Below, one piece after another: positions 14,575 to 22,218 of a stretch of DNA of 64,000 nt (position 1 is the first letter of the stretch; the number at the start of each line of letters is the position of its first letter). Source of the DNA: an uncultured Celeribacter sp. (GTDB lineage Bacteria; Pseudomonadota; Alphaproteobacteria; Rhodobacterales; Rhodobacteraceae); assembly GCF_963676475.1 (NCBI RefSeq), contig NZ_OY781106.1, positions 1,054,001-1,118,000 on the forward strand, read 5' to 3'. Below the pieces are notes generated by a model. It worked only from the letters and a program-made list of their open reading frames with translations, had not been told where the DNA came from and searched no databases. The position numbers and the translations under genes are program-made.

Positions 14575-16425
14575 ATGCTTAAGATCCAGAACATCACCTA
14601 TTCCGTCGAAGGCCGCACTCTGATCGAGGAGGCTTCCGTCACCATTCCCACCGGCCATAAGGTCGGCATCGTGGGGCGCAACGGTGCGGGCAAGACCACG
14701 CTGTTTCGCATCATCAAGGGCGAATTGGTGCTGGAAACCGGCGCCATCGAAATCCCGAAACGCGCCCGCATCGGCGGCGTGGCTCAGGAGGTGCCCGGAA
14801 ACGAGGTGTCTTTGCTGGACACGGTTCTGGCCGAGGACAAGGAACGCGCGAGCCTGATGGCGGAGGCGGAAACCGCCACCGACCCGCACCGGATCGCCGA
14901 TATTCAGACCCGTTTGGCCGATATTGATGCCTGGAGTGCCGAGGGGCGCGCCTCGTCGATCCTCAAGGGGCTTGGTTTTACCGAAGAGGAAATCAAGATG
15001 CCCTGCTCGGCGTTCTCCGGCGGCTGGCGGATGCGTGTGGCTCTGGCGGGGGTGCTGTTCTCTCAGCCCGATTTCCTGTTGCTCGACGAGCCGACCAACT
15101 ACCTCGATCTCGAAGGCGCGCTTTGGCTTGAGACCTATCTCGCCAAATACCCGCACACCGTGCTGTTGATTTCCCACGACCGCGCGCTCTTGAACCGTGC
15201 TGTCGGCGCGATCCTGCATCTCGAGAGCAAGAAACTGACGCTCTACTCCGGCGGCTACGACGATTTTGCCCGTACCCGGAGCGCACAGCGCGCCGTTCAG
15301 GCCGCCGCCGCCAAGAAACAAGAACTGCAACGCGCGCATTTGCAGAGCTTTGTGGATCGCTTCAAAGCCAAGGCCTCGAAAGCCAAACAGGCGCAGTCGC
15401 GCGTCAAGATGCTGGAAAAGATGGAGACCATCACCGCCCCCGAAGACGCGGCCCGCGTGGTGTTTTCCTTCCCCGAGCCCGAAGAGCTTTCGCCGCCGAT
15501 CATCAATATGGAGGGCGCCTCCGTCGGCTATGACGGCAAGGCGATTTTGCAGCGGCTGAACCTGCGGATTGATCAGGACGACCGCATCGCTTTGCTGGGC
15601 CGCAACGGCGAAGGCAAATCGACGCTGTCGAAATTGCTGTCGAACCGTCTGGACCCGATGGGCGGTCAGATCACACGGCACAACAAACTGCGCATCGGCT
15701 TTTTCGCCCAGCATCAGGTGGATGAATTGCATCTCAATGAGACGCCGCTTCAGCACCTGCAAAGCGCACTGCCCGATTTCCACCCGCCGAAACTGCGGGC
15801 GAAACTTGCGGGCTTTGGCCTTGGCGCCGATCAGGCCGACACCGAGGTCGGGCGTCTGTCCGGCGGTCAGAAAGCGCGGCTCTCACTCTTGCTCGCCACA
15901 CTCGACGCGCCGCACCTCCTGATCCTCGACGAACCGACCAACCACCTCGACATCGAAAGCCGCGAGGCCTTGGTCGAGGCGCTCACCGCCTACACGGGCG
16001 CAGTGGTTTTGGTGTCGCACGACATGCATCTTTTGAGCCTTGTCGCCGATCGGCTGTGGCTGGTGAAAGACGGCCGTGTCGCCCCCTACGAAGAGGACCT
16101 CGACGCCTATCGCAAGCTTTTGCTGCAAGGCGATGAAAAGCCGAAGGCCGAGAAGAAAGACAAACCCGCACCCAAGCCGAAAAAGGCCAGCCGCGACGAA
16201 ATTCTGGCGCTCCGGGCCGAGGTGCGCAAATGTGAGGAACGTGTCGGCAAGCTGACCGACATGAGCAAAAAGCTTCAGGTCAAACTGGCCAACCCCGAGC
16301 TCTATGAGGACAAAGAGGCCGCCGTGGTCTGGCAAAAGAAATACGGCGAGGTGACGGAGGCGATGGACCGCGCCGAGGCGCTCTGGATGGATGCGCTCGA
16401 AAAGCTGGAGCAAGCGGGAGGCTAA
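14575..16425 (+). CDS. ABC-F family ATPase (616 aa)
   Basis: Two fused ABC ATPase domains without membrane segments: Walker A GRNGAGKTTL (near residue 35) and GRNGEGKSTL (near 340), signature loops FSGGWRMRVAL and LSGGQKARLS, and DEPTNYLD/DEPTNHLD Walker B regions. The domains are joined by the helical, basic P-site linker (about 235-290). A charged C-terminal coil (Lys/Glu-rich, from about 520) follows. ABC-F proteins act on the ribosome E/P site during stalling; which subfamily (Uup or YheS type) is not settled here. ATG 14575 is preferred over GTG 14566. MarC follows after three bases, so both are probably co-transcribed. Confidence 0.92.
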   Translation: MLKIQNITYSVEGRTLIEEASVTIPTGHKVGIVGRNGAGKTTLFRIIKGELVLETGAIEIPKRARIGGVAQEVPGNEVSLLDTVLAEDKERASLMAEAETATDPHRIADIQTRLADIDAWSAEGRASSILKGLGFTEEEIKMPCSAFSGGWRMRVALAGVLFSQPDFLLLDEPTNYLDLEGALWLETYLAKYPHTVLLISHDRALLNRAVGAILHLESKKLTLYSGGYDDFARTRSAQRAVQAAAAKKQELQRAHLQSFVDRFKAKASKAKQAQSRVKMLEKMETITAPEDAARVVFSFPEPEELSPPIINMEGASVGYDGKAILQRLNLRIDQDDRIALLGRNGEGKSTLSKLLSNRLDPMGGQITRHNKLRIGFFAQHQVDELHLNETPLQHLQSALPDFHPPKLRAKLAGFGLGADQADTEVGRLSGGQKARLSLLLATLDAPHLLILDEPTNHLDIESREALVEALTAYTGAVVLVSHDMHLLSLVADRLWLVKDGRVAPYEEDLDAYRKLLLQGDEKPKAEKKDKPAPKPKKASRDEILALRAEVRKCEERVGKLTDMSKKLQVKLANPELYEDKEAAVVWQKKYGEVTEAMDRAEALWMDALEKLEQAGG

Positions 16426-16428
16426 GCC

Positions 16429-17055
16429 ATGGAGTGGCAGGTTCTGATCACGGCCTTCATGACGCTTTTCGTCATCATCGACCCGATCGGCCTTGCGCCT
16501 TTGTTCGTGGCGCTGACCCAAGGCGCCTCTGCCAAACACCGCCGTGCGGTGGGCCTGCGCGCCGTGCTGATCGCCTTTGTGATCTTGACGCTCTTTGGGT
16601 TGTTCGGCGATCATGTGCTTGAATTCGTGGGCATTTCCATGCCTGCTTTCCGTATCGCAGGCGGGCTTTTGCTCTTCCTCACCGCGCTTGAAATGCTCTT
16701 TGAGAAACGCTCGAAACGCCGTAGCGAACATGCCGAACACCCGGAACATCAACCCGTCGAAGACCCCTCCGTCTTCCCGCTTGCCACGCCTCTGCTGGCC
16801 GGCCCCGGTGCGATCACTTCGATGATCCTGTTGATTGATCAGGCCGATGGCGTCCCCGGCGTGCTTTTGATGCTGGGCGTGATGGTCGCCGTGTTGGGCG
16901 TCTGTCTGATTTTCTTTGCCCTGAGCAACGTGATGGAACGCGGTTTGGGCGCAACGGGCATCAATGTGGTGACGCGTCTGATGGGCATGCTTTTGGCCGC
17001 CCTGTCGGTGCAATTCGTGGCCGATGGCATAAAGGCGCTGTTTTTCGTCGCTTAA
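16429..17055 (+). CDS. MarC-family (UPF0056) integral membrane protein
   Basis: 208 residues with six hydrophobic segments, the family start FMTLFVIIDPIGLAPLFVALT and the second repeat FPLATPLLAGPGAITSMILL. The central loop (residues 100-120) is unusually rich in His, Glu and Arg. Inner-membrane protein; despite the name, no role in multiple antibiotic resistance has been shown for the family. Follows the ABC-F gene by three bases. Confidence 0.92.
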   Translation: MEWQVLITAFMTLFVIIDPIGLAPLFVALTQGASAKHRRAVGLRAVLIAFVILTLFGLFGDHVLEFVGISMPAFRIAGGLLLFLTALEMLFEKRSKRRSEHAEHPEHQPVEDPSVFPLATPLLAGPGAITSMILLIDQADGVPGVLLMLGVMVAVLGVCLIFFALSNVMERGLGATGINVVTRLMGMLLAALSVQFVADGIKALFFVA

Positions 17056-17132
17056 TCGTTATGCAGAGCGCGATTTGTCCCACTACAAAATGTCCCACTG
17101 ACAAATCCCGCGCGCGTGCCTATCTATAGCGC

Positions 17133-17711
17133 ATGGATCAAATGGACACCGCCCGCATTCTCTATCTGTCGCTGCTGTTAGGCGCCGTCGGTTTTTATTA
17201 CGTCGTCGCCAATCGGCGCAATCTTGGCCAGATGGCGCGTCACGCCGCGCTTTGGGCGCTGATCTTCATCGGCGCTCTGGCCGCCGTCGGGCTCTGGCAG
17301 GACGTGCGCCCGCGTCTGGCGCCCGCACAGATCAGCGACGGCGCGGGTGTGATCACCGTGGATCGTGACCATTCCGGGCATTTTTCCGTCATCGCCGAGG
17401 TGAACGGTGCACCGGTGGAGTTTTTGGTCGACACAGGCGCGTCCAACGTGGTGTTGTCCTTGGACGACGCCGAACGCGCCGGGATTGACGTGGACAATCT
17501 GGCCTTCACGGGCCGCGCCCAGACGGCCAACGGCACGGTACGCACCGCGCCTGTACGGATCGACACGCTGGGCCTTGAGGGCATCACGGACGATGGCGTG
17601 CGGGCCTATGTCACCGATGGCGAGCTCTTCGGGTCGCTGTTGGGCATGGACTATCTGCGGCGGTACAACACGATTGAGATCAAACAGGATAAGTTGGTGT
17701 TGACGCGGTGA
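17133..17711 (+). CDS. Retropepsin-like aspartic protease, TIGR02281 type
   Basis: 192 residues: two N-terminal hydrophobic helices (about 8-25 and 37-55) anchor the protein, and a single retropepsin-like domain follows with the active-site triad DTGAS (about residue 102) and the closing phrase SLLGMDYLRRYNTIEIKQDKLVL. Such proteins would need to dimerise to form a full active site facing the periplasm. The substrate is unknown. It stands alone, and a 9-bp tandem repeat follows its stop. Confidence 0.88.
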   Translation: MDQMDTARILYLSLLLGAVGFYYVVANRRNLGQMARHAALWALIFIGALAAVGLWQDVRPRLAPAQISDGAGVITVDRDHSGHFSVIAEVNGAPVEFLVDTGASNVVLSLDDAERAGIDVDNLAFTGRAQTANGTVRTAPVRIDTLGLEGITDDGVRAYVTDGELFGSLLGMDYLRRYNTIEIKQDKLVLTR

Positions 17712-17730
17712 GTTGAGGGGCTCTGCCCCT

Positions 17731-17775
17731 CTTGGCCCTCTTGGCCCTCTTGGCCCTCTTGGCCCTCTTGGCCCT
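17731..17775. repeat. 9-bp tandem repeat, five copies
   Basis: CTTGGCCCT is repeated five times without error just after the protease gene, with an imperfect copy before it. The unit is a multiple of three but lies outside any supported gene. Such arrays change copy number by slippage. Confidence 0.95.
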
Positions 17776-17791
17776 TCGGTCCAATTCACAC

Positions 17792-17817
17792 TGAAATATT
17801 TCGCGGGGGATATTTCA
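17792..17817. repeat. Intergenic inverted repeat TGAAATAT...ATATTTCA
   Basis: Perfect 8-bp arms around a GC-rich centre (TTCGCGGGGG) lie between two convergent genes. A related AAATATCCCC motif occurs near 61199 after xthA, and AAATACTC at 39075 and near 55955, suggesting a family of dispersed gene-end motifs. Confidence 0.6.
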
Positions 17818-17835
17818 AGACAAAAGAAGGCCAAA

Positions 17836-18294
17836 TCAGCCCTTCTTGCTCTCCGCCTTCTTCTCCCAACGACCGCTTTCCTCGGACCAATATTGCGCCT
17901 CGGCCCCGGCGGCTGTGAGGGTTTTCCATTGCACGCGGGCGTGTTGCACCGCATCCGGGTCGTGGCCATCGAAGAGGATACAGGCGCGGTCGAGCGCGGC
18001 GATGTCTTCCGCCGCCAAATCCGCCCCACCGACACTCATCACGCAAGAGGCCGCGTTGCCGCCTGCCCCTGAGGTAAAGAGGATCGGCTGGTCCGCGTCA
18101 TGCGGTCCACCTTTGATGCCATGCGGCAAAAAACCTTCGCGCAGCCAAAGCGCCTGATCCAACGCGCGGAGCATCTGATCCGAGCGTCCACGCACCTCCA
18201 CACGCCAGCCCGCTTGCAAAGATTTTTCTGCAAGCGTGGCCAGCGTCTCCGCCAGAGGCGCGCGGGTCAGGTGGTAGAAATAGACCGCACCCAT
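17836..18294 (-). CDS. holC: DNA polymerase III subunit chi
   Basis: 152 residues with the HolC start GAVYFYHLTRAPLAETLATL, the core phrase LWLREGFLPHGIK and PILFTSG, and an alphaproteobacterial C-terminal extension ending in basic residues (EKKAESKKG). Chi links the clamp loader (through psi) to single-strand binding protein during replication. It starts six bases after the pepA stop; the pepA-holC order is the same as in enterobacteria, which supports the assignment. Confidence 0.93.
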   Translation of the reverse strand: MGAVYFYHLTRAPLAETLATLAEKSLQAGWRVEVRGRSDQMLRALDQALWLREGFLPHGIKGGPHDADQPILFTSGAGGNAASCVMSVGGADLAAEDIAALDRACILFDGHDPDAVQHARVQWKTLTAAGAEAQYWSEESGRWEKKAESKKG

Positions 18295-18300
18295 AAGGGG

Positions 18301-19779
18301 TTAGCCCTCTTTTTTCAGATCGGCGTTCATCTCGTCGATCATCCTGTTGAGCGCCAGAACGCCCCAGCCGGTCGCGCCTTTCGGGGCCAAGGTGGTGGGC
18401 GTCGAGACAGAGGCCATGCCCGCAATGTCGAGATGCATCCACGGGGTCTCGTCCTTGACGAAACGCTTGAGGAATTGCGCCGCTGTGATCGCGCCGCCCC
18501 AGCGCGGACCGACGTTTTTCATATCGGCCACATCGGATTTGATCAGCGCATCGTAGCTCTCGCCCAGAGGCAGGCGCCAGGCGCCCTCGCCCTCGGCCTG
18601 CGCGGCTTTCAGAAAGCCATTGCAAAACGCGTCATCATTGGAAAAGACCCCGGCGTTTTCATGGCCCAGAGCGACCAGACAAGCGCCCGTGAGGGTCGCG
18701 AGGTCGACCATGGCGCGCGGCGCGAAAGTTTCCTGCGCGTACCAGAGCACATCGGCTAGAACGAGACGGCCTTCGGCGTCGGTGTTGATGATCTCGACGG
18801 TGTCGCCCTTCATGGATTTGACCACATCTCCGGGGCGCGTGGCCTGACCGTCGGGCATGTTTTCGACGAGGCCCACAAGACCCACGACATTGACGGGCGC
18901 CTTTCGCAGCGCCAGAGATTTCATCACGCCGGACACAGTGCCCGCGCCGCCCATATCCATGGTCATGTCTTCCATGCCCGCGCCGGGTTTCAGGGAAATG
19001 CCGCCGGTGTCAAAGACAACCCCCTTGCCCACAAGCGCAATCGGGGCCTCATCGCCACCCTCAGACCATGTCATCACGACCATTTTCGTCGGCGTCACAG
19101 AGCCTTGACCGACGGACAGCAAGAGGTTCATGCCCAACTCGGCGAGACGATCCTCTTCGAACACCTCGACCTTGAGGCCGAGACTTTCAAGCTCCACCAG
19201 GCGTTTGGCGAATTCCATGGTGGTCAGCACATTGGCCGGTTCAGAGACCAAATCGCGGGTGAAGAACACGCCCTCGGCCAGCGCGGTGACGGTCGAGAGA
19301 TCAACACTCTCGGGTTTGGTCACGGCGAGAGTTACGGCAGGAACGGTGACCGGCTCATTGAGGCTTTTGTGATCGGTGAAGCTGTAATGTTTCAGCGCCA
19401 TTCCCAAGGCCAGTTCTTCGACCCGCTTGAGACTTCCGGGCAGCACGAGAGCGTCTGCCTTGCCCAAAGCCGCGCCAATCGAAGCGCCTGCCTTGCGGCA
19501 AAGCGCGGATGAGGCTTGGTTGGACAGTTTGACGACCTGAACGGCGTCGGCCTCCATGCCGGTCGGATAGGCGAGATTCTTGGCCTCGCCCTCTTTGAGG
19601 CTCTCGAATCCATCGCTTTCCACGAACCGCGCCAAAGCGCCCTTGGTCAGCCGGTTGATCCGCCGCGCGGGCAGCCCCAATTTGCCATCGGGCGTGACAA
19701 TCACGACCACGCGGCCTTCAGCGGAGGCAATGGCATCAAGATCGAGGGCGGCAACGGAAAATTTGGCAAGAGCGGTCAT
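18301..19779 (-). CDS. pepA: Leucyl aminopeptidase (M17)
   Basis: Cytosolic two-metal aminopeptidase that releases N-terminal residues from peptides. 492 residues with the M17 C-terminal catalytic domain: VGKGVVFDTGGISLKP (metal Lys and Asp near 250), MDMGGAG and the hallmark NTDAEGRL near residue 331. The N-terminal 160 residues form the non-catalytic domain. Transcribed as pepA-holC, divergent from lptF across 192 bp. Confidence 0.95.
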   Translation of the reverse strand: MTALAKFSVAALDLDAIASAEGRVVVIVTPDGKLGLPARRINRLTKGALARFVESDGFESLKEGEAKNLAYPTGMEADAVQVVKLSNQASSALCRKAGASIGAALGKADALVLPGSLKRVEELALGMALKHYSFTDHKSLNEPVTVPAVTLAVTKPESVDLSTVTALAEGVFFTRDLVSEPANVLTTMEFAKRLVELESLGLKVEVFEEDRLAELGMNLLLSVGQGSVTPTKMVVMTWSEGGDEAPIALVGKGVVFDTGGISLKPGAGMEDMTMDMGGAGTVSGVMKSLALRKAPVNVVGLVGLVENMPDGQATRPGDVVKSMKGDTVEIINTDAEGRLVLADVLWYAQETFAPRAMVDLATLTGACLVALGHENAGVFSNDDAFCNGFLKAAQAEGEGAWRLPLGESYDALIKSDVADMKNVGPRWGGAITAAQFLKRFVKDETPWMHLDIAGMASVSTPTTLAPKGATGWGVLALNRMIDEMNADLKKEG

Positions 19780-19971
19780 GGGAGATCCTGTTTCAGTTCA
19801 ATTCCGTTATAGGTAGCGGTCAATGCCCCGAGTGACCAGTATGAGTTTACAGGTGTCTCTTCCGGCGTCTCTTCGCGTCTCGGCTTTTGCGGGCAAGATT
19901 GGACCTTTCTCCTTGCGCGCTGTGACGATAAAGTCCGGCAAAAATATGTACACGGGAACGGGACCACGGGT

Positions 19972-21120
19972 TTGGGAAGATTCGACAAATACATGCTTCA
20001 GCAATTGCTGATGCTGTTCGGGTTTTTCTCGCTCGTTCTGGCACTCGTGTTTTGGGTCAACAAGGCGGTGAGCCTGTTGGACTGGCTGATGGGCGACGGG
20101 CAATCGGCCTCAACCTTTGTCCAGCTGACGCTTTTGTCGCTGCCGACCATTCTCGTCAATCTCCTGCCCATCGCGGCCTTTGCCGCCACCGTCTATGTCA
20201 CCAATCGGCTGTCCTCGGAATCCGAATTGGTCGTGGTGCAGGCCGCCGGCTATTCGCCCTATCGCCTCGCGCGCCCCGTGATGATCTTCGGCGCTTTCGT
20301 CGCAGTGATGGTCGCCATTCTGGCGCATGTTCTGGTGCCCATGTCGCATCAGGAACTGGATTTGCGCCGCGCGGAAATTGCCGAAGACGTCACCGCGCGC
20401 CTGCTGACCGAGGGGGCCTTTGTCCATCCCGTCAAAGGCATCACATTTTATGTGCGCAACATCTCGCCAGCGGATGAGCTGGAGGATGTCTACCTGTCGA
20501 ACAGCCGCGACAGCAACCAACGCCAGAGCTTCATGGCGTCGCGGGCCCTGATCGTCAAAGACGACAGCGGGCCGATGCTTTTGATGTTCGACGGTATGAG
20601 CCAGACCTATGAAACCGACACCAAACGGTTGTCCGTCACGCGTTTCGACAGCTTTGCCTATAGTCTTGAAGGGCTTCTGGGGGAAACCGACATACGTCCG
20701 CGCACGCTGCGTTCGACGGACAGTCTGGCGTTGTTGCGCGCCACGCCTGCGCTGCGAAAGGAACTGAACCGCACGAAATTGCAAATGTTCGCCGAGGTGA
20801 CCCAGCGCATGAACAAAGCGGTTCAGGGCTTTGTCATCTGTCTCGTGGGGTTCGGCGCGCTTTTGATCGGCGGATTTTCACGCTTTGGCCTCTGGCGACA
20901 GATCGTCTTGGCGATCCTCCTGCTCGTCGTCGTGAAAACGCTCGACAACGGGTTCGGCGGCGCGATTGATGACGACCCGCGCCTTTGGCCCCTGCGCTAT
21001 CTTGCCTCCCTGCTGGCTATCCTGATGGCGCTTGTCCTGATGTGGAAAGCCGCGCATCCGCGCCTGCGTCGCAAAAAAGACGACAAGACAGCCCCGCGAG
21101 AGAATGAGGTGCGCTCATGA
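19972..21120 (+). CDS. lptF: LPS export ABC transporter permease LptF
   Basis: Permease of the LptB2FG complex that pulls LPS out of the inner membrane. 382 residues: three N-terminal membrane helices (about 8-30, 50-75, 100-120), a periplasmic jellyroll domain and three C-terminal helices (about 285-345). The frame opens with TTG at 19972 (GRFDKYMLQQLLMLFGFFS), which matches the family's usual first residues; the next ATG would remove seven of them. The basic C-terminal tail is cytosolic. Overlaps lptG by four bases (ATGA), showing translational coupling. Confidence 0.92.
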   Translation: MGRFDKYMLQQLLMLFGFFSLVLALVFWVNKAVSLLDWLMGDGQSASTFVQLTLLSLPTILVNLLPIAAFAATVYVTNRLSSESELVVVQAAGYSPYRLARPVMIFGAFVAVMVAILAHVLVPMSHQELDLRRAEIAEDVTARLLTEGAFVHPVKGITFYVRNISPADELEDVYLSNSRDSNQRQSFMASRALIVKDDSGPMLLMFDGMSQTYETDTKRLSVTRFDSFAYSLEGLLGETDIRPRTLRSTDSLALLRATPALRKELNRTKLQMFAEVTQRMNKAVQGFVICLVGFGALLIGGFSRFGLWRQIVLAILLLVVVKTLDNGFGGAIDDDPRLWPLRYLASLLAILMALVLMWKAAHPRLRRKKDDKTAPRENEVRS

Positions 21121-22214
21121 AACTCGATCTCTATTTCGGACGCCGTTTCCTGCGCGCCTTGCTCATCGTGCTGGTGCTTTTCGGGGGGCTGATCCTGATG
21201 GTCGAGAGCCTTGATCAGCTGCGCGATCTCGCCGATCTGGGCATCGGGAGCGCGGCGATTCTGCACATGGCGCTCCTGAGGGTCCCGCGCACCCTTTATG
21301 ACATCCTGCCGATCATCGTGATGATCGCGACATTGGTGCTGTTTCTGGGGCTCGCGCGCTCGTCCGAACTGGTCGTTGCCCGGGCGTCCGGGCGCTCGGC
21401 GCTGCGGTCTTTGTTGCCGCCGGTCATCGTCGCCTTTCTGTTCGGCGCGCTGAGCGTGGCCGTTTTCAACCCGATTGCCGCCACCACGGAACGCAGCTAC
21501 GAACGCCAGATGACCCTGCTGAGCCGCGCCGAAGCACAGGTGTTCTCGGTCTCTGACGAAGGGCTGTGGCTGCGCGAAGGTACGCAGAATGGACAGATGG
21601 TGATCCGTGCCAGCCGCTCCAACCTCGACGGCTCGCAATTGCAGGACGTCAGCTTCATCGGATTTGTACCGAACGGCCCACCGCTTTATCGCATCGAGGC
21701 GCAAACTGCGGTGATCGAAGACGGGCAATGGGTGTTGAGCCAGGCCAAGCGCTGGCCGCTCGAAGGGGCCGTAAATCCCGAAGCCGCCGCAACGTTTCAT
21801 GACCGCCTGACATTGTCCACCTCGCTCACCCCCGACGAAATTCGCGACCGCTTCGGGGCCCCCGATGCCGTGCCCTTTTGGGAATTGACGAGCTATATCG
21901 ACCGGCTCGAAGTCGCTGGGTTTTCCGCCCGCTCCTATCGGATGTGGTTGCAAAGCGAGCTGGCCCTGCCGTTTTCCTTCATCGCCATGGCCCTGATCGC
22001 TGCGGGGTTCACGATGCGCCACACCCGGCTCGGCAACACGTCTTCGCGGGTTGTGACCGCGATCATTCTGGCCTTCGGCTTTTATTTCCTGCGCTCCTTC
22101 GCCATCGTTTTGGGGCAGAACGGATTGCTGCCCATTGCGCTGGCCGCATGGGCGCCGCCGCTGGCGGTTATTCTCGCCACTCTTGCACTTCTGTTGCATC
22201 TGGAAGATGGATAG
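21117..22214 (+). CDS. lptG: LPS export ABC transporter permease LptG
   Basis: Partner permease of LptF, 365 residues with the same layout: three N-terminal helices, a periplasmic domain (about 125-270) and three C-terminal helices, opening with MKLDLYFGRRFLRALLIVLV. The final helix (ILATLALLLHLEDG) runs to the last codons. It is followed after four bases by the lptD start, so the transport permeases and the outer-membrane translocon are made from one transcript. Confidence 0.94.
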   Translation: MKLDLYFGRRFLRALLIVLVLFGGLILMVESLDQLRDLADLGIGSAAILHMALLRVPRTLYDILPIIVMIATLVLFLGLARSSELVVARASGRSALRSLLPPVIVAFLFGALSVAVFNPIAATTERSYERQMTLLSRAEAQVFSVSDEGLWLREGTQNGQMVIRASRSNLDGSQLQDVSFIGFVPNGPPLYRIEAQTAVIEDGQWVLSQAKRWPLEGAVNPEAAATFHDRLTLSTSLTPDEIRDRFGAPDAVPFWELTSYIDRLEVAGFSARSYRMWLQSELALPFSFIAMALIAAGFTMRHTRLGNTSSRVVTAIILAFGFYFLRSFAIVLGQNGLLPIALAAWAPPLAVILATLALLLHLEDG

Positions 22215-22218
22215 GAAC

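Noticed and set aside
14434..15783. 450-residue upstream extension of the ndk frame
   Set aside because: Antisense to the ABC-F gene; NDK is complete from 14433.
17731..17775. CRISPR array
   Set aside because: The 9-bp units are directly adjacent with no spacers, and no cas genes are present.
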